Source: Bradyrhizobium manausense (GTDB lineage Bacteria; Pseudomonadota; Alphaproteobacteria; Rhizobiales; Xanthobacteraceae). Taken from it: 41,062 nt of DNA. The notes below the pieces were generated by a model. It did not search any database. It saw only the letters and a list, made by a program, of their open reading frames with translations, and was not told the origin of the DNA. The stretch's first letter is position 1. Every line of letters starts with the position of its first letter. The translations under genes were made by a program, and so were the position numbers. This document shows, piece after piece, positions 32,762 to 41,007 of the stretch. The stretch spans positions 106,271-147,332 of the forward strand of contig NZ_LJYG01000047.1 in the NCBI RefSeq assembly GCF_001440035.1. Reading direction: 5' to 3'.

Positions 32762-32805
32762 GCATGATCCGCAAAACTGTGCAGCGGTTTTCCGACAGGA
32801 TCCCG
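32762..32805. repeat. GCATGATCCGGAAAAGTG palindromic repeat (copy 2, diverged)
   Basis: GCATGATCCGCAAAACTG then GCGGTTTTCCGACAGGATCC. Several bases differ from copy 1 (15342-15386), so it is an older or degenerate copy. It lies between the GST and metallo-beta-lactamase genes. Confidence 0.65.
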
Positions 32806-32843
32806 CTCAACAACAAGCCTAAAGCGAGATGATGATCATCCAG

Positions 32844-33455
32844 CTACGCGGCCGGCGGCACCGAGATCTTCACCGAGGGCCGCTCCAGCATCTTCTGGTA
32901 GAAGGCATCGAGCTTCGGATAGGCCTTGCGCCAGCCGCAATCGGCGAAGCGGAAGTCGGCATAGCCGAGCACGCAAACAAGGCCGATCTGCGAGATGTCG
33001 AACGGGCCGTTCAGCACCTCGGGCATGTTCTCGAAGCGCGCCATGCCGGTCCAGGCCCGGTTCCAATGGTCGTCCGACCACGCCTGCCATTGCAGGCCCT
33101 GCGGCCGCACCATCTTCTCGTAGCGGCACAGCAGCATGGAATCGAGCATGCCGTTGATGAGGGAGTGATTGGTCTTGGTCTTCCAGCGCCGCGGGCCGTA
33201 ATCCGGGATCAGGCTGCCGCCGGCCATCTCGTTGAGATATTCGACGATGACGTAGGAATCCAGAATGACGTCGCCGTCATTGGTGATCAGCACCGGCAGC
33301 TTCTTCAGCGGCGTGATCTTCGAATAGTCCTCGTTGGCCGTGCCCGGCGCGACCGTCGCCGGCATGAATTCGATCTTGTCGATCAGCCCGAGCTCGATCG
33401 CGGCGATGCGCACCTTGCGGGCAAAAGGGGAGGCGGCGGAGAAGGAGAGTTTCAT
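32844..33455 (-). CDS. Glutathione S-transferase family protein
   Basis: A 203-residue soluble protein with a thioredoxin-like N-terminal domain (about 1-80) and a helical C-terminal domain. The first strand and active-site helix read FSAASPFARKVRIAAIE, where the serine of the SPFARK motif takes the catalytic position. The cis-proline is in KLPVLITNDG and the glutathione gamma-glutamyl contact is DSYVIVEYL. Start ATG 33455 is preferred because it gives the family N-terminus; ATG 33464, three codons earlier, is also open. It may conjugate, isomerise or reduce a substrate. Its pairing with an FAH-family gene recalls maleylpyruvate-type pathways, but the fit is not certain. Confidence 0.88.
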   Translation of the reverse strand: MKLSFSAASPFARKVRIAAIELGLIDKIEFMPATVAPGTANEDYSKITPLKKLPVLITNDGDVILDSYVIVEYLNEMAGGSLIPDYGPRRWKTKTNHSLINGMLDSMLLCRYEKMVRPQGLQWQAWSDDHWNRAWTGMARFENMPEVLNGPFDISQIGLVCVLGYADFRFADCGWRKAYPKLDAFYQKMLERPSVKISVPPAA

Positions 33456-33485
33456 TGCGAGCATCCGAAAATGAAAATTGCGATC

Positions 33486-33569
33486 GTCGTTGCGAGGAGC
33501 AAAGCGACGAAGCAATCCAGTCTGTTTCCGCAGAGGAATTCTGGATTGCTTCGCTTCGCTCGCAATGAC
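33486..33569. repeat. GTCATTGCGAGCGAAGCGAAGC-type repeat (copy 2)
   Basis: GTCGTTGCGAGGAGCAAAGC at the left, an inner AGCAATCCAG / CTGGATTGCT pair, and GCTTCGCTCGCAATGAC at the right. It lies between the GST and FAH-family genes. Confidence 0.85.
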
Positions 33570-33589
33570 GGGGAGAGGTCCTACCGGCC

Positions 33590-34432
33590 CTACGCCGCCA
33601 CGATCTCCTGACGCTGCTCGCCGAGGCCTTCGATGCCGAGGGTGACGACGTCGCCGACATTGAGGAAGGTCGGCGGCTTCATGCCGAGGCCGACGCCGGG
33701 CGGGGTGCCCGTGGTGATGATGTCGCCCGGCAGCAGCGTCATGAACTGCGAGACGTAGGACACGCACTTGGCCATCGAGAAGATCATGGTCTTGGTCGAG
33801 CCGGTCTGGCGGCGCTGACCATTGACGTCGAGCCACATCGACAGGTTCTGCACGTCCTTGATCTCGTCCTTGGTGGCGAGCCAGGGGCCGAGCGGGCCGA
33901 ACGTGTCGTGCGACTTGCCCTTGGTCCACTGACCCAGGCGCTCGATCTGGAAGTTGCGCTCGGAGACGTCGTTGCAGACGCAGTAGCCCGCGACGTAGTT
34001 CAGTGCGTCGGCTTCCGAGACGTATTTGGCGCGGGTGCCGATGATGGCGGCGATCTCGACCTCCCAGTCGAGCTTGGTCGAGCCGCGCGGCTTCTCGACG
34101 TTGTCGTTCGGGCCCGACAGCGAGGTGTTGGCCTTCATGAAGATGATCGGCTCGGTCGGAATGGCAGCGCCGGTCTCCTTGGCGTGGTCGCTGTAGTTGA
34201 GGCCGATCGCGACGAATTTCGAGATGCCGGTGACGGGTGCGCCGAAGCGCGGCTTGCCGGAGACGGCGGGCAGTGAGGCGGGGTCGATGGCAGCGAGCTT
34301 CTTCAGGGATTCCGGGGAATAGGCCTCGCCGGTGAGGTCCTTCAGATGGGCCGACAGGTCGCGCAACTGGCCGGATTTGTCGATCAGGCCGGGCTTTTCC
34401 GCACCCTTTTCGCCGTAACGAACAAGCTTCAT
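33590..34432 (-). CDS. Fumarylacetoacetate hydrolase (FAH) family protein
   Basis: A 280-residue enzyme of the FAH superfamily, which splits or isomerises 2-oxo or diketo acids from ring breakdown, such as fumarylpyruvate. Metal-binding residues are E124 and E126 in DWEVEIAAIIG and D155 in NDVSERNFQ. Other marks are FVAIGLNYSDHAKE (with H83), FMKANTSLSGP, GPLGPWLATKDEI and LPGDIITTGTPPGVG. AGGGAG about 10 nt before ATG 34432 sets the start; the open frame upstream is not family-like. It lies upstream of the GST gene on the same strand. Confidence 0.92.
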   Translation of the reverse strand: MKLVRYGEKGAEKPGLIDKSGQLRDLSAHLKDLTGEAYSPESLKKLAAIDPASLPAVSGKPRFGAPVTGISKFVAIGLNYSDHAKETGAAIPTEPIIFMKANTSLSGPNDNVEKPRGSTKLDWEVEIAAIIGTRAKYVSEADALNYVAGYCVCNDVSERNFQIERLGQWTKGKSHDTFGPLGPWLATKDEIKDVQNLSMWLDVNGQRRQTGSTKTMIFSMAKCVSYVSQFMTLLPGDIITTGTPPGVGLGMKPPTFLNVGDVVTLGIEGLGEQRQEIVAA

Positions 34433-34552
34433 TCTGGTTTCTCCCTTGGCATGGACTGATCGGTTGAACAGCTTCATGGAACAGCACGGCGGGAAATTCA
34501 ACCGCCGAAAAGGGATGCATTGCAGCCCTTACTTTGTGGGGTGGTCCGGGAT

Positions 34553-34609
34553 CGTAGGGTGGTTTACGCCCTCGACTGCGCTTCGCGCAGCCGCAGGCTA
34601 CACCCTACG
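34553..34609. repeat. GTAGGGTGG inverted repeat (copy 3, short)
   Basis: CGTAGGGTGGTTTACG at the left and GGCTACACCCTACG at the right, with an inner CTGCGCTTCGCGCAG hairpin. The same inner hairpin type is seen in the copy at 31721-31863. The right end abuts the stop of the second metallo-beta-lactamase gene. Confidence 0.8.
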
Positions 34610-35465
34610 AAGACGACAATCCCAGCGCCTCGAACCTGAACGCTTCCCCGTCCCGTTTGATGTGCCCGGCGGAGAAATGCCCGCCGATCACCAGCGTCGG
34701 GGTGTCGGCAAAGCGCGAGAACACCTTGTGCCGGCTCGCGGCCGATTGAGCGGTGTCGGTGTCGACGACCGAGCACCAGTCGAGATGCGCCATCTGGCAG
34801 GGGTGATGGGCGACATCGCCGCTGAGCAGCGCCTCTTCGCCGCCGGATTCGATCAGCACGCTCATGTGCCCCGGGCTGTGGCCGGGCGTCGGGATAACGC
34901 TGATCTCCTCACAGAGCCGATGATCGCTCGGGATCAGCTCGGCCAGGCCCGCATCGATGATAGGCTTCACGGAATCGTCGAACACCGCGACCTTGTCCGG
35001 CTCGGCCCTGTAGTCACGCCAATAGTCATATTCGGTCCTGCCGAACAGGTAGCGCGCCTTCGGGAAGGTCGGCACCCATTTGCCATCCACCAGCTTCGTA
35101 TTCCAGCCGACATGATCGACGTGCAGATGCGTGCACAGCACGGTGTCGATACTGTCGGGCGGAAAGCCCGCTTCGGTGATCATCTCCAGGAACGGCGTGT
35201 TGCGGTTATTCCAGACCGGGACGCCGCGGCCCTGCTTGTCGTTGCCAAGGCCGGTGTCGACCACGATACGGCGCGCCGGCGTCTCCACCACCAGCGAATG
35301 GATCGACATTTTCAGCCGGCCTTCCTCGGTGGCGAAATGCGGGATCAGCCAGGGCAGCTTCCGGATTTCGTCATTGGTGGCGGCCGGCAGGATGAAGCGG
35401 GTCGAGCCCACCGTCTCCATTTCGACGATCTTGGTGATTTTGACCTGGCCGACCCTCCACCGCAT
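34605..35465 (-). CDS. Metallo-beta-lactamase-fold hydrolase (second of a pair)
   Basis: A 286-residue paralogue of the hydrolase at 31871-32740. Metal ligands are in THLHVDH (H113, H115, D117, H118), PTPGHSPGH, SGDVAHHPC and the last His in GGHFSAGH. The shared block CTHLHVDHVGWNTKLVDGKW then VPTFPKARYLF shows recent common ancestry, while the N-terminal 45 residues differ. ATG 35465 is used because the open frame before it is translated from a repeat. It heads the minus-strand row FAH, GST, MBL. Confidence 0.88.
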   Translation of the reverse strand: MRWRVGQVKITKIVEMETVGSTRFILPAATNDEIRKLPWLIPHFATEEGRLKMSIHSLVVETPARRIVVDTGLGNDKQGRGVPVWNNRNTPFLEMITEAGFPPDSIDTVLCTHLHVDHVGWNTKLVDGKWVPTFPKARYLFGRTEYDYWRDYRAEPDKVAVFDDSVKPIIDAGLAELIPSDHRLCEEISVIPTPGHSPGHMSVLIESGGEEALLSGDVAHHPCQMAHLDWCSVVDTDTAQSAASRHKVFSRFADTPTLVIGGHFSAGHIKRDGEAFRFEALGLSSS

Positions 35466-35501
35466 CGGGCGTACCCCCAGCTTCTTGCTTGTACCCTCAC
35501 C

Positions 35502-35603
35502 GTCATTCCGGGGCGTGACGAAGTCACGAACCCGGAATCTCGAGATTCTCAGGTGCGCAACTGCGCACCATGGCTCGATGCTCACGTATCGCCCCGGAAT
35601 GAC
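35502..35603. repeat. GTCATTCCGGGGCG-type palindromic repeat (copy 4)
   Basis: GTCATTCCGGGGCGTGACGA at the left and CGCCCCGGAATGAC at the right, with the inner palindrome GGTGCGCAACTGCGCACC. It lies in the 247-nt gap between the divergent MBL and DUF3775 genes, which otherwise shows only the binding site AGGGGGAG before 35713. Confidence 0.85.
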
Positions 35604-35712
35604 GGGGACATTGGCGCCGAAAGATGCACATTTTCCGCCGCAAAACGCAATGGATCATCTGTCGTGATGTTGCGTTATGTGAGGAACCCGTCGAGATCCA
35701 CAGGGGGAGCCC

Positions 35713-36144
35713 ATGCCCGAGCTTGCGATTTCCGCCGACAAGGTCGCCTTTATCATCGAGAAGGCGCGCGAATTCGACGTCAAGGAATCCGACTCAGATC
35801 CGGATTCCGGCTCCAACCCCGCCGACGACGACGAGATCGACGTGCTCGAGGACAACAATTCCGATCCGGTCGCAGCCGAACTCGGCAGCTTCATCCGGGC
35901 GCTGAACGAGGACGAGCAAGTCGACCTGGTCACGCTGATGTGGCTGGGCCGTGGCGACGGCGATGTCGAGGAGTGGGACGATTTGCGCGCCCGCGCGGTG
36001 GAGGCGCGCAGCGAGTACAAGTCGCCGCGACGCGAGACGGTGCGATACCTCTTGGGTGAGCCGATGCTCGGCGATCTGCTCGCCGACGGCATGGACGAGC
36101 TCGGCATCGACTGGAGCGACGAGCGGACCACGCCGGTGTCGTAA
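35713..36144 (+). CDS. DUF3775 family protein
   Basis: A 143-residue acidic cytoplasmic protein. KVAFIIEKAREFDVKE at the N-terminus, the Asp-rich DPDSGSNPADDDEIDVLED, then LGSFIRALNEDEQVDLVTLM, WLGRGDGDVEEW and HxxY-like helical ends fit DUF3775, a family of unknown function common in Rhizobiales. AGGGGGAG 5-6 nt upstream of the ATG is a strong binding site. A bidirectional hairpin follows. Confidence 0.82.
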   Translation: MPELAISADKVAFIIEKAREFDVKESDSDPDSGSNPADDDEIDVLEDNNSDPVAAELGSFIRALNEDEQVDLVTLMWLGRGDGDVEEWDDLRARAVEARSEYKSPRRETVRYLLGEPMLGDLLADGMDELGIDWSDERTTPVS

Positions 36145-36186
36145 GGCAAATCGCTTCGAGTTTGATCAGTCGAGCCGCGAGCTCGC

Positions 36187-36213
36187 TTCAACCTCTCCTT
36201 TGGAGAGGTTGAA
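36187..36213. terminator. Perfect 12-bp hairpin between converging genes
   Basis: TTCAACCTCTCC (36187-36198) and GGAGAGGTTGAA (36202-36213) pair without a mismatch around a TTT loop. It lies between the DUF3775 stop and the SDR stop and could end transcription in both directions. The core ACCTCTCC/GGAGAGGT is shared with the repeat at 1948-2081. Confidence 0.65.
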
Positions 36214-36226
36214 GCACCACTTGGCC

Positions 36227-37009
36227 TCACAGCGTTCCCGGGAACGCACCACCGTCGAGCAAAATGTTCTGGCCGGTGATGAAGCCGGCCTTGGCGCCGC
36301 AGAGGAAGGCGCAGGCGTAGCCGAACTCGTCGGGCTGGCCGAAGCGGCCGGCGGGATTGAGCTTGGCCCGCTCGGCCAGGATCGCTTGCGGCGTCGTGCC
36401 GCGCTTGTCGGCCTCGGCCTTGGCGGTGCCGGTCAGGCGATCGGTCTCGAACGGGCCCGGCAACAGCCCGTTGATGGTGACGTTGTTGATCACGGTCTTG
36501 CGCGACAGGCCGGCGATGAAGCCGGTGAGGCCGGCGCGCGCGCCGTTGGAGAGGCCGAGAATGTCGATCGGCGCCTTCACTGCGGCCGAGGTGATGTTGA
36601 CGATGCGGCCGAACTTGCGCGCCATCATGCCGTCGACAGTCGCCTTGATCAGCTCGATCGGCGTCAGCATGTTGGCGTCGATCGCCTTGATCCAGTCGTC
36701 GCGGGTCCAGTTGCGGAAATCGCCGGGCGGCGGGCCGCCGGCATTGTTGATCAGGATATCAGGCTCGGGGCAGGCCTTGAGCACGGCTTCGCGCCCCGCA
36801 GGCGTCGTGATGTCGCCGACGATCTCGGTGACCTTCACGTCTGGATAGGCCTTCCGGATCTCGTCGGCCGTCTTCTTCAGCGCATCAGCGCCGCGCGCGG
36901 TCAGCGTGACGTCGACGCCGGCTTCGGCCAGCGAGAAGGCGCAAGCGCGCCCCAGGCCCTTGCTGGATGCGCAGACGATGGCGCGGCGACCTTTGATCCC
37001 AAGATCCAC
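36227..37009 (-). CDS. SDR-fold protein with altered YxxxK motif
   Basis: A 260-residue short-chain dehydrogenase/reductase-fold protein. The cofactor motif is ASSKGLGRACAFSLAEAG, the NNAGG motif is intact, and INGLLPGPFETDR and ITGQNILLDGGAFPG are as in the family. The active-site YxxxK is replaced by SNGAR in LGLSNGARAGLTGF, so Tyr is Ser and Lys is Arg. Classical catalysis is therefore doubtful. The start GTG 37009 is chosen because GGGAG is 7 nt upstream and the protein then begins at the first Rossmann strand; TTG 37027 is the alternative. I recall this LGLSNGAR form as a recurring subgroup, so it is probably not a sequencing error. Confidence 0.85.
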   Translation of the reverse strand: MDLGIKGRRAIVCASSKGLGRACAFSLAEAGVDVTLTARGADALKKTADEIRKAYPDVKVTEIVGDITTPAGREAVLKACPEPDILINNAGGPPPGDFRNWTRDDWIKAIDANMLTPIELIKATVDGMMARKFGRIVNITSAAVKAPIDILGLSNGARAGLTGFIAGLSRKTVINNVTINGLLPGPFETDRLTGTAKAEADKRGTTPQAILAERAKLNPAGRFGQPDEFGYACAFLCGAKAGFITGQNILLDGGAFPGTL

Positions 37010-37137
37010 TGTTTCACTCCCGAACAATAGCAGGCAGGTTTTCGATGGGGCGCACTCTAGCCAACATCAGTGCCGCTGATAAGGGCGGTGCCCGCGTCAA
37101 AATGCATGCGGGTTGGCGCTGCGATGCAAATGTGGGG

Positions 37138-37181
37138 GCATGATCCGGAAAAGTGTGCCGCGGTTTTCCGAGAAGATCATG
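37138..37181. repeat. GCATGATCCGGAAAAGTG palindromic repeat (copy 3)
   Basis: GCATGATCCGGAAAAGTGTG then CGGTTTTCCGAGAAGATCATG. It lies in the 208-nt gap between the CvpA-like and SDR genes. No other clear signal is seen in that gap. Confidence 0.8.
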
Positions 37182-37217
37182 TCCAAGCAATAGAAAAGAG
37201 CGCGATCCCATCGCGCT

Positions 37218-37730
37218 TCAGATGCGCCGCTCCTGCTTGAGGCGGTCGATCGCCTCGGCGGCCTCCGGCGGCAGCGACTTGAACCCCATCTGCCCGACCG
37301 CCGAGAACAGCGGCCGCAGATGCGAGCCGGCAAGGAAGGGCGGCTGGTGGTTGGCCGGCACGATCTGGTCGAACACCAGCACAAGTGTGGTGGCGACGAG
37401 GCCCACCCTGATGGCGCCGAGCGCAGCCCCGCCAAGGCGGTCGCCGATCCCGGCGTCGCGAATGGTGTCGCTCAGCGCGAGGCGGCCGATATAGCCGAAC
37501 AGCATGCCGACCACGATGAAGATGCCGAAGAAGCAGATCCAGTTTTGAACGAGCGGCGCGTTCGGATTGCCGGCGACCTGCGGCACGATCAGCGGCATCA
37601 GTGCGACAGCGATGGGGGCGGCGAGCAGATAAGCGAGGATGGTCATGGCGCTGCCGATCAGGCCGGTCCTGAAGCCGAAGCCGATGGCAATTGCGAGCGC
37701 CGTATACACGGCGAGATCGAAACTGTTCAT
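37218..37730 (-). CDS. CvpA-family membrane protein
   Basis: A 170-residue inner-membrane protein with four membrane segments (about 5-25, 30-50, 62-85 and 100-125). MNSFDLAVYTALAIAIGFGF at the start and the glycine-rich DTIRDAGIGDRLGGAALGAI before the last segment are typical of CvpA, linked in other bacteria to colicin V production, envelope stability and bile or antibiotic stress. The C-terminal 40 residues are soluble. ATG 37730 gives the usual family start. It seems to be a single gene. Confidence 0.85.
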   Translation of the reverse strand: MNSFDLAVYTALAIAIGFGFRTGLIGSAMTILAYLLAAPIAVALMPLIVPQVAGNPNAPLVQNWICFFGIFIVVGMLFGYIGRLALSDTIRDAGIGDRLGGAALGAIRVGLVATTLVLVFDQIVPANHQPPFLAGSHLRPLFSAVGQMGFKSLPPEAAEAIDRLKQERRI

Positions 37731-37881
37731 GAGCGAAGCCCTGCCAATGGAACGTATGAACGCCAAACCGATCGTTCCGTTTCAGATCGCTAAAATCGTC
37801 CGTATTTTTGTGGCTCCGGCGGCTGAGGGGTGTTGTTCGTTTCAGGTTTATTTGAGGTCAGTAAAGAAATGTCTTAGGCGT

Positions 37882-37921
37882 CGTCCCGGCCTGGCGCGCA
37901 ATTGCGCACGGGGCCGGGACG
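37882..37921 (-). terminator. Hairpin downstream of the GMC oxidoreductase gene
   Basis: CGTCCCGGCC (37882-37891) pairs with GGCCGGGACG (37912-37921). The loop contains a second palindrome, GCGCAATTGCGC. It lies 25 nt after the GMC stop on the minus strand and may also be a repeat of the GTGCGCAATTGCGCAC group seen in other gaps. No T-run follows. Confidence 0.5.
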
Positions 37922-37945
37922 CCGGCGGAGATTGCGGGCTTCGCT

Positions 37946-39538
37946 CTACCGCATCTCTCCCTTGATCATATCCGCCGCCTTCTCCCCGATCATAATGGTT
38001 GGTGCATTGGTGTTGCCGCCGATCAGCGTCGGCATGATCGAGGCATCGACGATGCGCAAGCCGTCCACGCCATGCACCTTCAGCTTCGGATCGACCACGG
38101 CCATCGCATCCGTGCCCATCTTGCAGGTGCCGACCGGGTGATAGACGGTGTCGACGCGATTGCGCAGAACGTTGCGGATGTCGTCGTCGGTGCGGACATC
38201 CGCCGTGAACATGTCCTTCTTCTGCAGCGCGCGCAGCGCGGGCGTCTCCATCAGGCGCCGCGTGGTCTTGAAGCCCGCGACCATCGCCTCGAGATCCTCC
38301 GCTTCGCCCAGAAAATTCGGATCGATCATCGGTGCAGCGAGTGGGTCGGCGCTTTTCAGCCAAACGCTGCCGCGGCTCTTCGGCCTGAGCAGGCAGACGT
38401 GGCATGAGAAGCCTGGCTCCTTGTGCTTCTTGCGGCCGTGATCGTCGAGCATCGCGATGACGAAGTGGAGCTGAATGTCAGGCACGTCGAGGCGGGCCTG
38501 CGTCTTCAGGAAGCCGCCGCATTCGGCGAAATTGGTGGTCATCAGGCCACGTCTCTCCTTGCGGTACTGCTGGATGCCGCGGAGCAGGGATGGCAACCGA
38601 CCGAGCGAGGCGTGAACGAAATGCGGGTAGTCGGAGGCGTAGACGAACACGAAATCCGGATGGTCCTGCAGATTGCGCCCGACGCCCGGCAGATGACTGA
38701 CGACGCCGATGCCGTGCTTGGCCAGCGTTTCGCCATCGCCAATACCCGACAGCATCAAGACTTGCGGCGATTGGAACGCGCCGGAGGCGAGGATGACCTC
38801 GCGGCGCGCGCGCAGCTGCTTCCTTTGCTTGCCCTGCACATATTCGACGCCGACCGCGCGCCCACCTTCGAACAGAATGCGCGTTGCGTGCGCCCCGGTC
38901 TCGACGCGCAGATTGCCGCGCTGGTCCAGATGGGGAGTCACATAGGCCCGCGCCGCGCTCCAGCGCTCGCCCCTGTGCTGCGTCACCTGATAGCTGCCGA
39001 GGCCTTCTTGATCCTCTGCGTTGAAGTCCTCGCGGATGCGGAACTGCGCCTCGCGCGCGGCCTGATGAAAGATCTCATGGATCGGATTGTCCGAGCGCAG
39101 CCTGTTGACATGCAGCGGGCCGCCCTTGCCGTGATATTCGCCGTCGAAGTCGGAATTGTTTTCCGAGCGCTTGAAATAGGGCAGCACGTCCGCGTACGAC
39201 CAGCCTTGATTGCCGAGCGAGGCCCAGTGGTCGTAGTCCGATTTGTGGCCGCGGATATAGACCATGGCATTGATCGCCGAGGAGCCGCCGAGGCCCTTGC
39301 CGCGCGGCTGATAGCCGATGCGGCCATTCAAGCCCTTCTGGGGCACCGTATCGAAGGCCCAATTGGCCGTCTTGTACGGCAGGGCGAGCCCGAATGGCGT
39401 GGTGATCCGCCAGCTGTCGTTGCGCCCGCCGGCATCGAGCAGCGCCACTGACGTCGCCGCATCCTCCGACAGCCGCCCCGCCACCGCGCAACCGCCGGAG
39501 CCCGCCCCCACCACGATGAAATCGAATGCGTCAGTCAT
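37946..39538 (-). CDS. GMC-family FAD oxidoreductase (choline/alcohol dehydrogenase type)
   Basis: A 530-residue flavoenzyme of the glucose-methanol-choline family. The FAD-binding motif is DFIVVGAGSGGCAVAGRL (residues 6-23). GMC signature 1 is in GKGLGGSSAINAMVYIRG and signature 2 in SGAFQSPQVLMLSGIG. The catalytic His is in YHPVGTCKMG, with the late Asn/His region in GGNTNAPTIMIGEKAADMI. It probably oxidises an alcohol and passes electrons to the membrane chain. It stands alone in front of a repeat. Confidence 0.93.
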   Translation of the reverse strand: MTDAFDFIVVGAGSGGCAVAGRLSEDAATSVALLDAGGRNDSWRITTPFGLALPYKTANWAFDTVPQKGLNGRIGYQPRGKGLGGSSAINAMVYIRGHKSDYDHWASLGNQGWSYADVLPYFKRSENNSDFDGEYHGKGGPLHVNRLRSDNPIHEIFHQAAREAQFRIREDFNAEDQEGLGSYQVTQHRGERWSAARAYVTPHLDQRGNLRVETGAHATRILFEGGRAVGVEYVQGKQRKQLRARREVILASGAFQSPQVLMLSGIGDGETLAKHGIGVVSHLPGVGRNLQDHPDFVFVYASDYPHFVHASLGRLPSLLRGIQQYRKERRGLMTTNFAECGGFLKTQARLDVPDIQLHFVIAMLDDHGRKKHKEPGFSCHVCLLRPKSRGSVWLKSADPLAAPMIDPNFLGEAEDLEAMVAGFKTTRRLMETPALRALQKKDMFTADVRTDDDIRNVLRNRVDTVYHPVGTCKMGTDAMAVVDPKLKVHGVDGLRIVDASIMPTLIGGNTNAPTIMIGEKAADMIKGEMR

Positions 39539-39564
39539 TGATGATTCCCCCCATTTTTCTTCTC

Positions 39565-39638
39565 GTCATTCCGGGGCGATGCGTAGCATCGAACCCGGAA
39601 TCTCGAGGTTCCGGGTTCCCTTCGCGCCTCGGAACGAC
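39565..39638. repeat. GTCATTCCGGGGCG-type palindromic repeat (copy 5)
   Basis: GTCATTCCGGGGCGATGCGT at the left, an inner ACCCGGAATCTCGAGGTTCC palindrome (matched by GGGT) and CGCCTCGGAACGAC at the right. It lies just upstream of the GMC start in the 429-nt gap before the tRNA. The rest of that gap (39640-39967) has no credible gene; it is GC-rich with several short hairpins, such as CGTTGG-CCCTCAAT-CCAACG (39912-39931). Confidence 0.8.
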
Positions 39639-39967
39639 TGCTTCTAGGACATGAATCGGCGCTCCCTCCCCACGGCCGTTTCGCCGCTGTTTTGTTGCGA
39701 CAAGCTGGCGGTTTGTGGAACTTCTGGCAAGTGTGCGACAAATCGCCCGGAATCCGCGCCCGTTCGCCGTCATAAAGTCGAAAAAAACGTCCCCACAGCC
39801 CTTTCCAAAGACGGTCCGGGTTGGTACATACCCCCCGCACCCGACGGGCTTGGCCCCGGGGTTGCCTTCCAGGGAAGCCTTCGGGACGGGAGAAGCAAGC
39901 CACGCGCACCGCGTTGGCCCTCAATCCAACGTCCCCGGCATTCTTGCGAAGGCGCGCAACGGTTTAA

Positions 39968-40044
<77 letters not shown>

Positions 40045-40071
40045 AATTCGGACTTCACCGGTTCCGATACG

Positions 40072-40107
40072 AAAATGGCCCGCTTGATGCGGGCCATTTT
40101 TGTTTTT
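40072..40107 (+). terminator. Rho-independent terminator after the initiator tRNA
   Basis: AAAATGGCCCGC (40072-40083) pairs with GCGGGCCATTTT (40089-40100) around TTGAT, and TGTTTTT follows. It is a classic intrinsic terminator placed 27 nt after the tRNA end. Confidence 0.92.
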
Positions 40108-40207
40108 GGGCCGGAAGCTGCGACGGCTTGTTTCTCGGACGAATTTTACTGGTCGGTTGTCATCGCTACGGCGGACGGCCGTCGCCGCGAACAGCCCACA
40201 CTGGTCG

Positions 40208-40801
40208 CTAGCTGAGATCGTGCAGATCCTTGCCGAGCGGCGGCTTCAGCGAAAATCCGCTGAACCTGACCCGCAATCCCTCGCGCTCCGGTGTGCAAGC
40301 CATTGGACCGACGAGACAGGATCGCGCCGCGGCGAACGGAGCCAATCGGACGAGAGGCCAGGTCTTGCCGTCAGCCGAGGTCTGCAATCGCAGAACGCCG
40401 TCGGCGACGGTGACGCGCATCCGGAAATCGCCGGCCGCGTGCTCATAGGGCGCGGTTGCCCAATCCGACTGCCCAATGGTCAAGACGCTCGAGAGCATCG
40501 CGCGCCCGTCCGAAAATTCGATTCCGGCTTTGATCCAATGCTCCGCATCGATACGCACCATGATGCCGGCTTGATCGTAGAGTTCCCGAAAATCGCTCTG
40601 GATGCGCAGCTCGGCGGTAAACGCCTCCGCGGTCGGAAAGCCCAGAAAATGACCGCTGTCGCGGCAGAAGCCGTAATGCGTTTTCTGCCAGAAATCGGTG
40701 GCCTTGTCGGTGACGAGCTCGAGGCTGTCGCCCTGCGCGGTCCACCGTTTTGGTTGGTTCAGCCAGACACCATCGTGTCTTGCGAAGATGGCAGCGCTCA
40801 T
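40208..40801 (-). CDS. DUF1349 (concanavalin-like) domain protein
   Basis: A 197-residue soluble protein with a jelly-roll pattern like YesU/DUF1349. Marks are LVTDKATDFWQKTHYGF, YDQAGIMVRIDAEHWIKAGI and WPLVRLAPFAAARSCLVGPM, then the final strand. Related proteins are thought to bind sugars, but the ligand is unknown. ATG 40801 gives the family start; the frame is open 42 codons further without similarity. There is no signal peptide. Confidence 0.85.
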   Translation of the reverse strand: MSAAIFARHDGVWLNQPKRWTAQGDSLELVTDKATDFWQKTHYGFCRDSGHFLGFPTAEAFTAELRIQSDFRELYDQAGIMVRIDAEHWIKAGIEFSDGRAMLSSVLTIGQSDWATAPYEHAAGDFRMRVTVADGVLRLQTSADGKTWPLVRLAPFAAARSCLVGPMACTPEREGLRVRFSGFSLKPPLGKDLHDLS

Positions 40802-41007
40802 GTCGAACCTCGGCTTGTAGCTGTTGCGAAACCGATAGCCTGACGGGGGAGCCGGTACCAGCAATCGTTGGCGGGATCTGTTCGAAACAGCGAAGCCATC
40901 GCCTCGCTCCCGCGTGAGCAGGGTCACGGTCTCCCGTTTGGAGTTCCCTTAGCGTGCTTCCCGGATGACCGGCACGGTGCGCGGTCATGTCTTTTGGAGG
41001 ACGCAAC

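Noticed and set aside
32844..34520. Possible GST fusion protein with a long N-terminal extension
   Set aside because: The extension reads the FAH-family gene in a wrong frame and then crosses a repeat; the GST has its own start at 33455.
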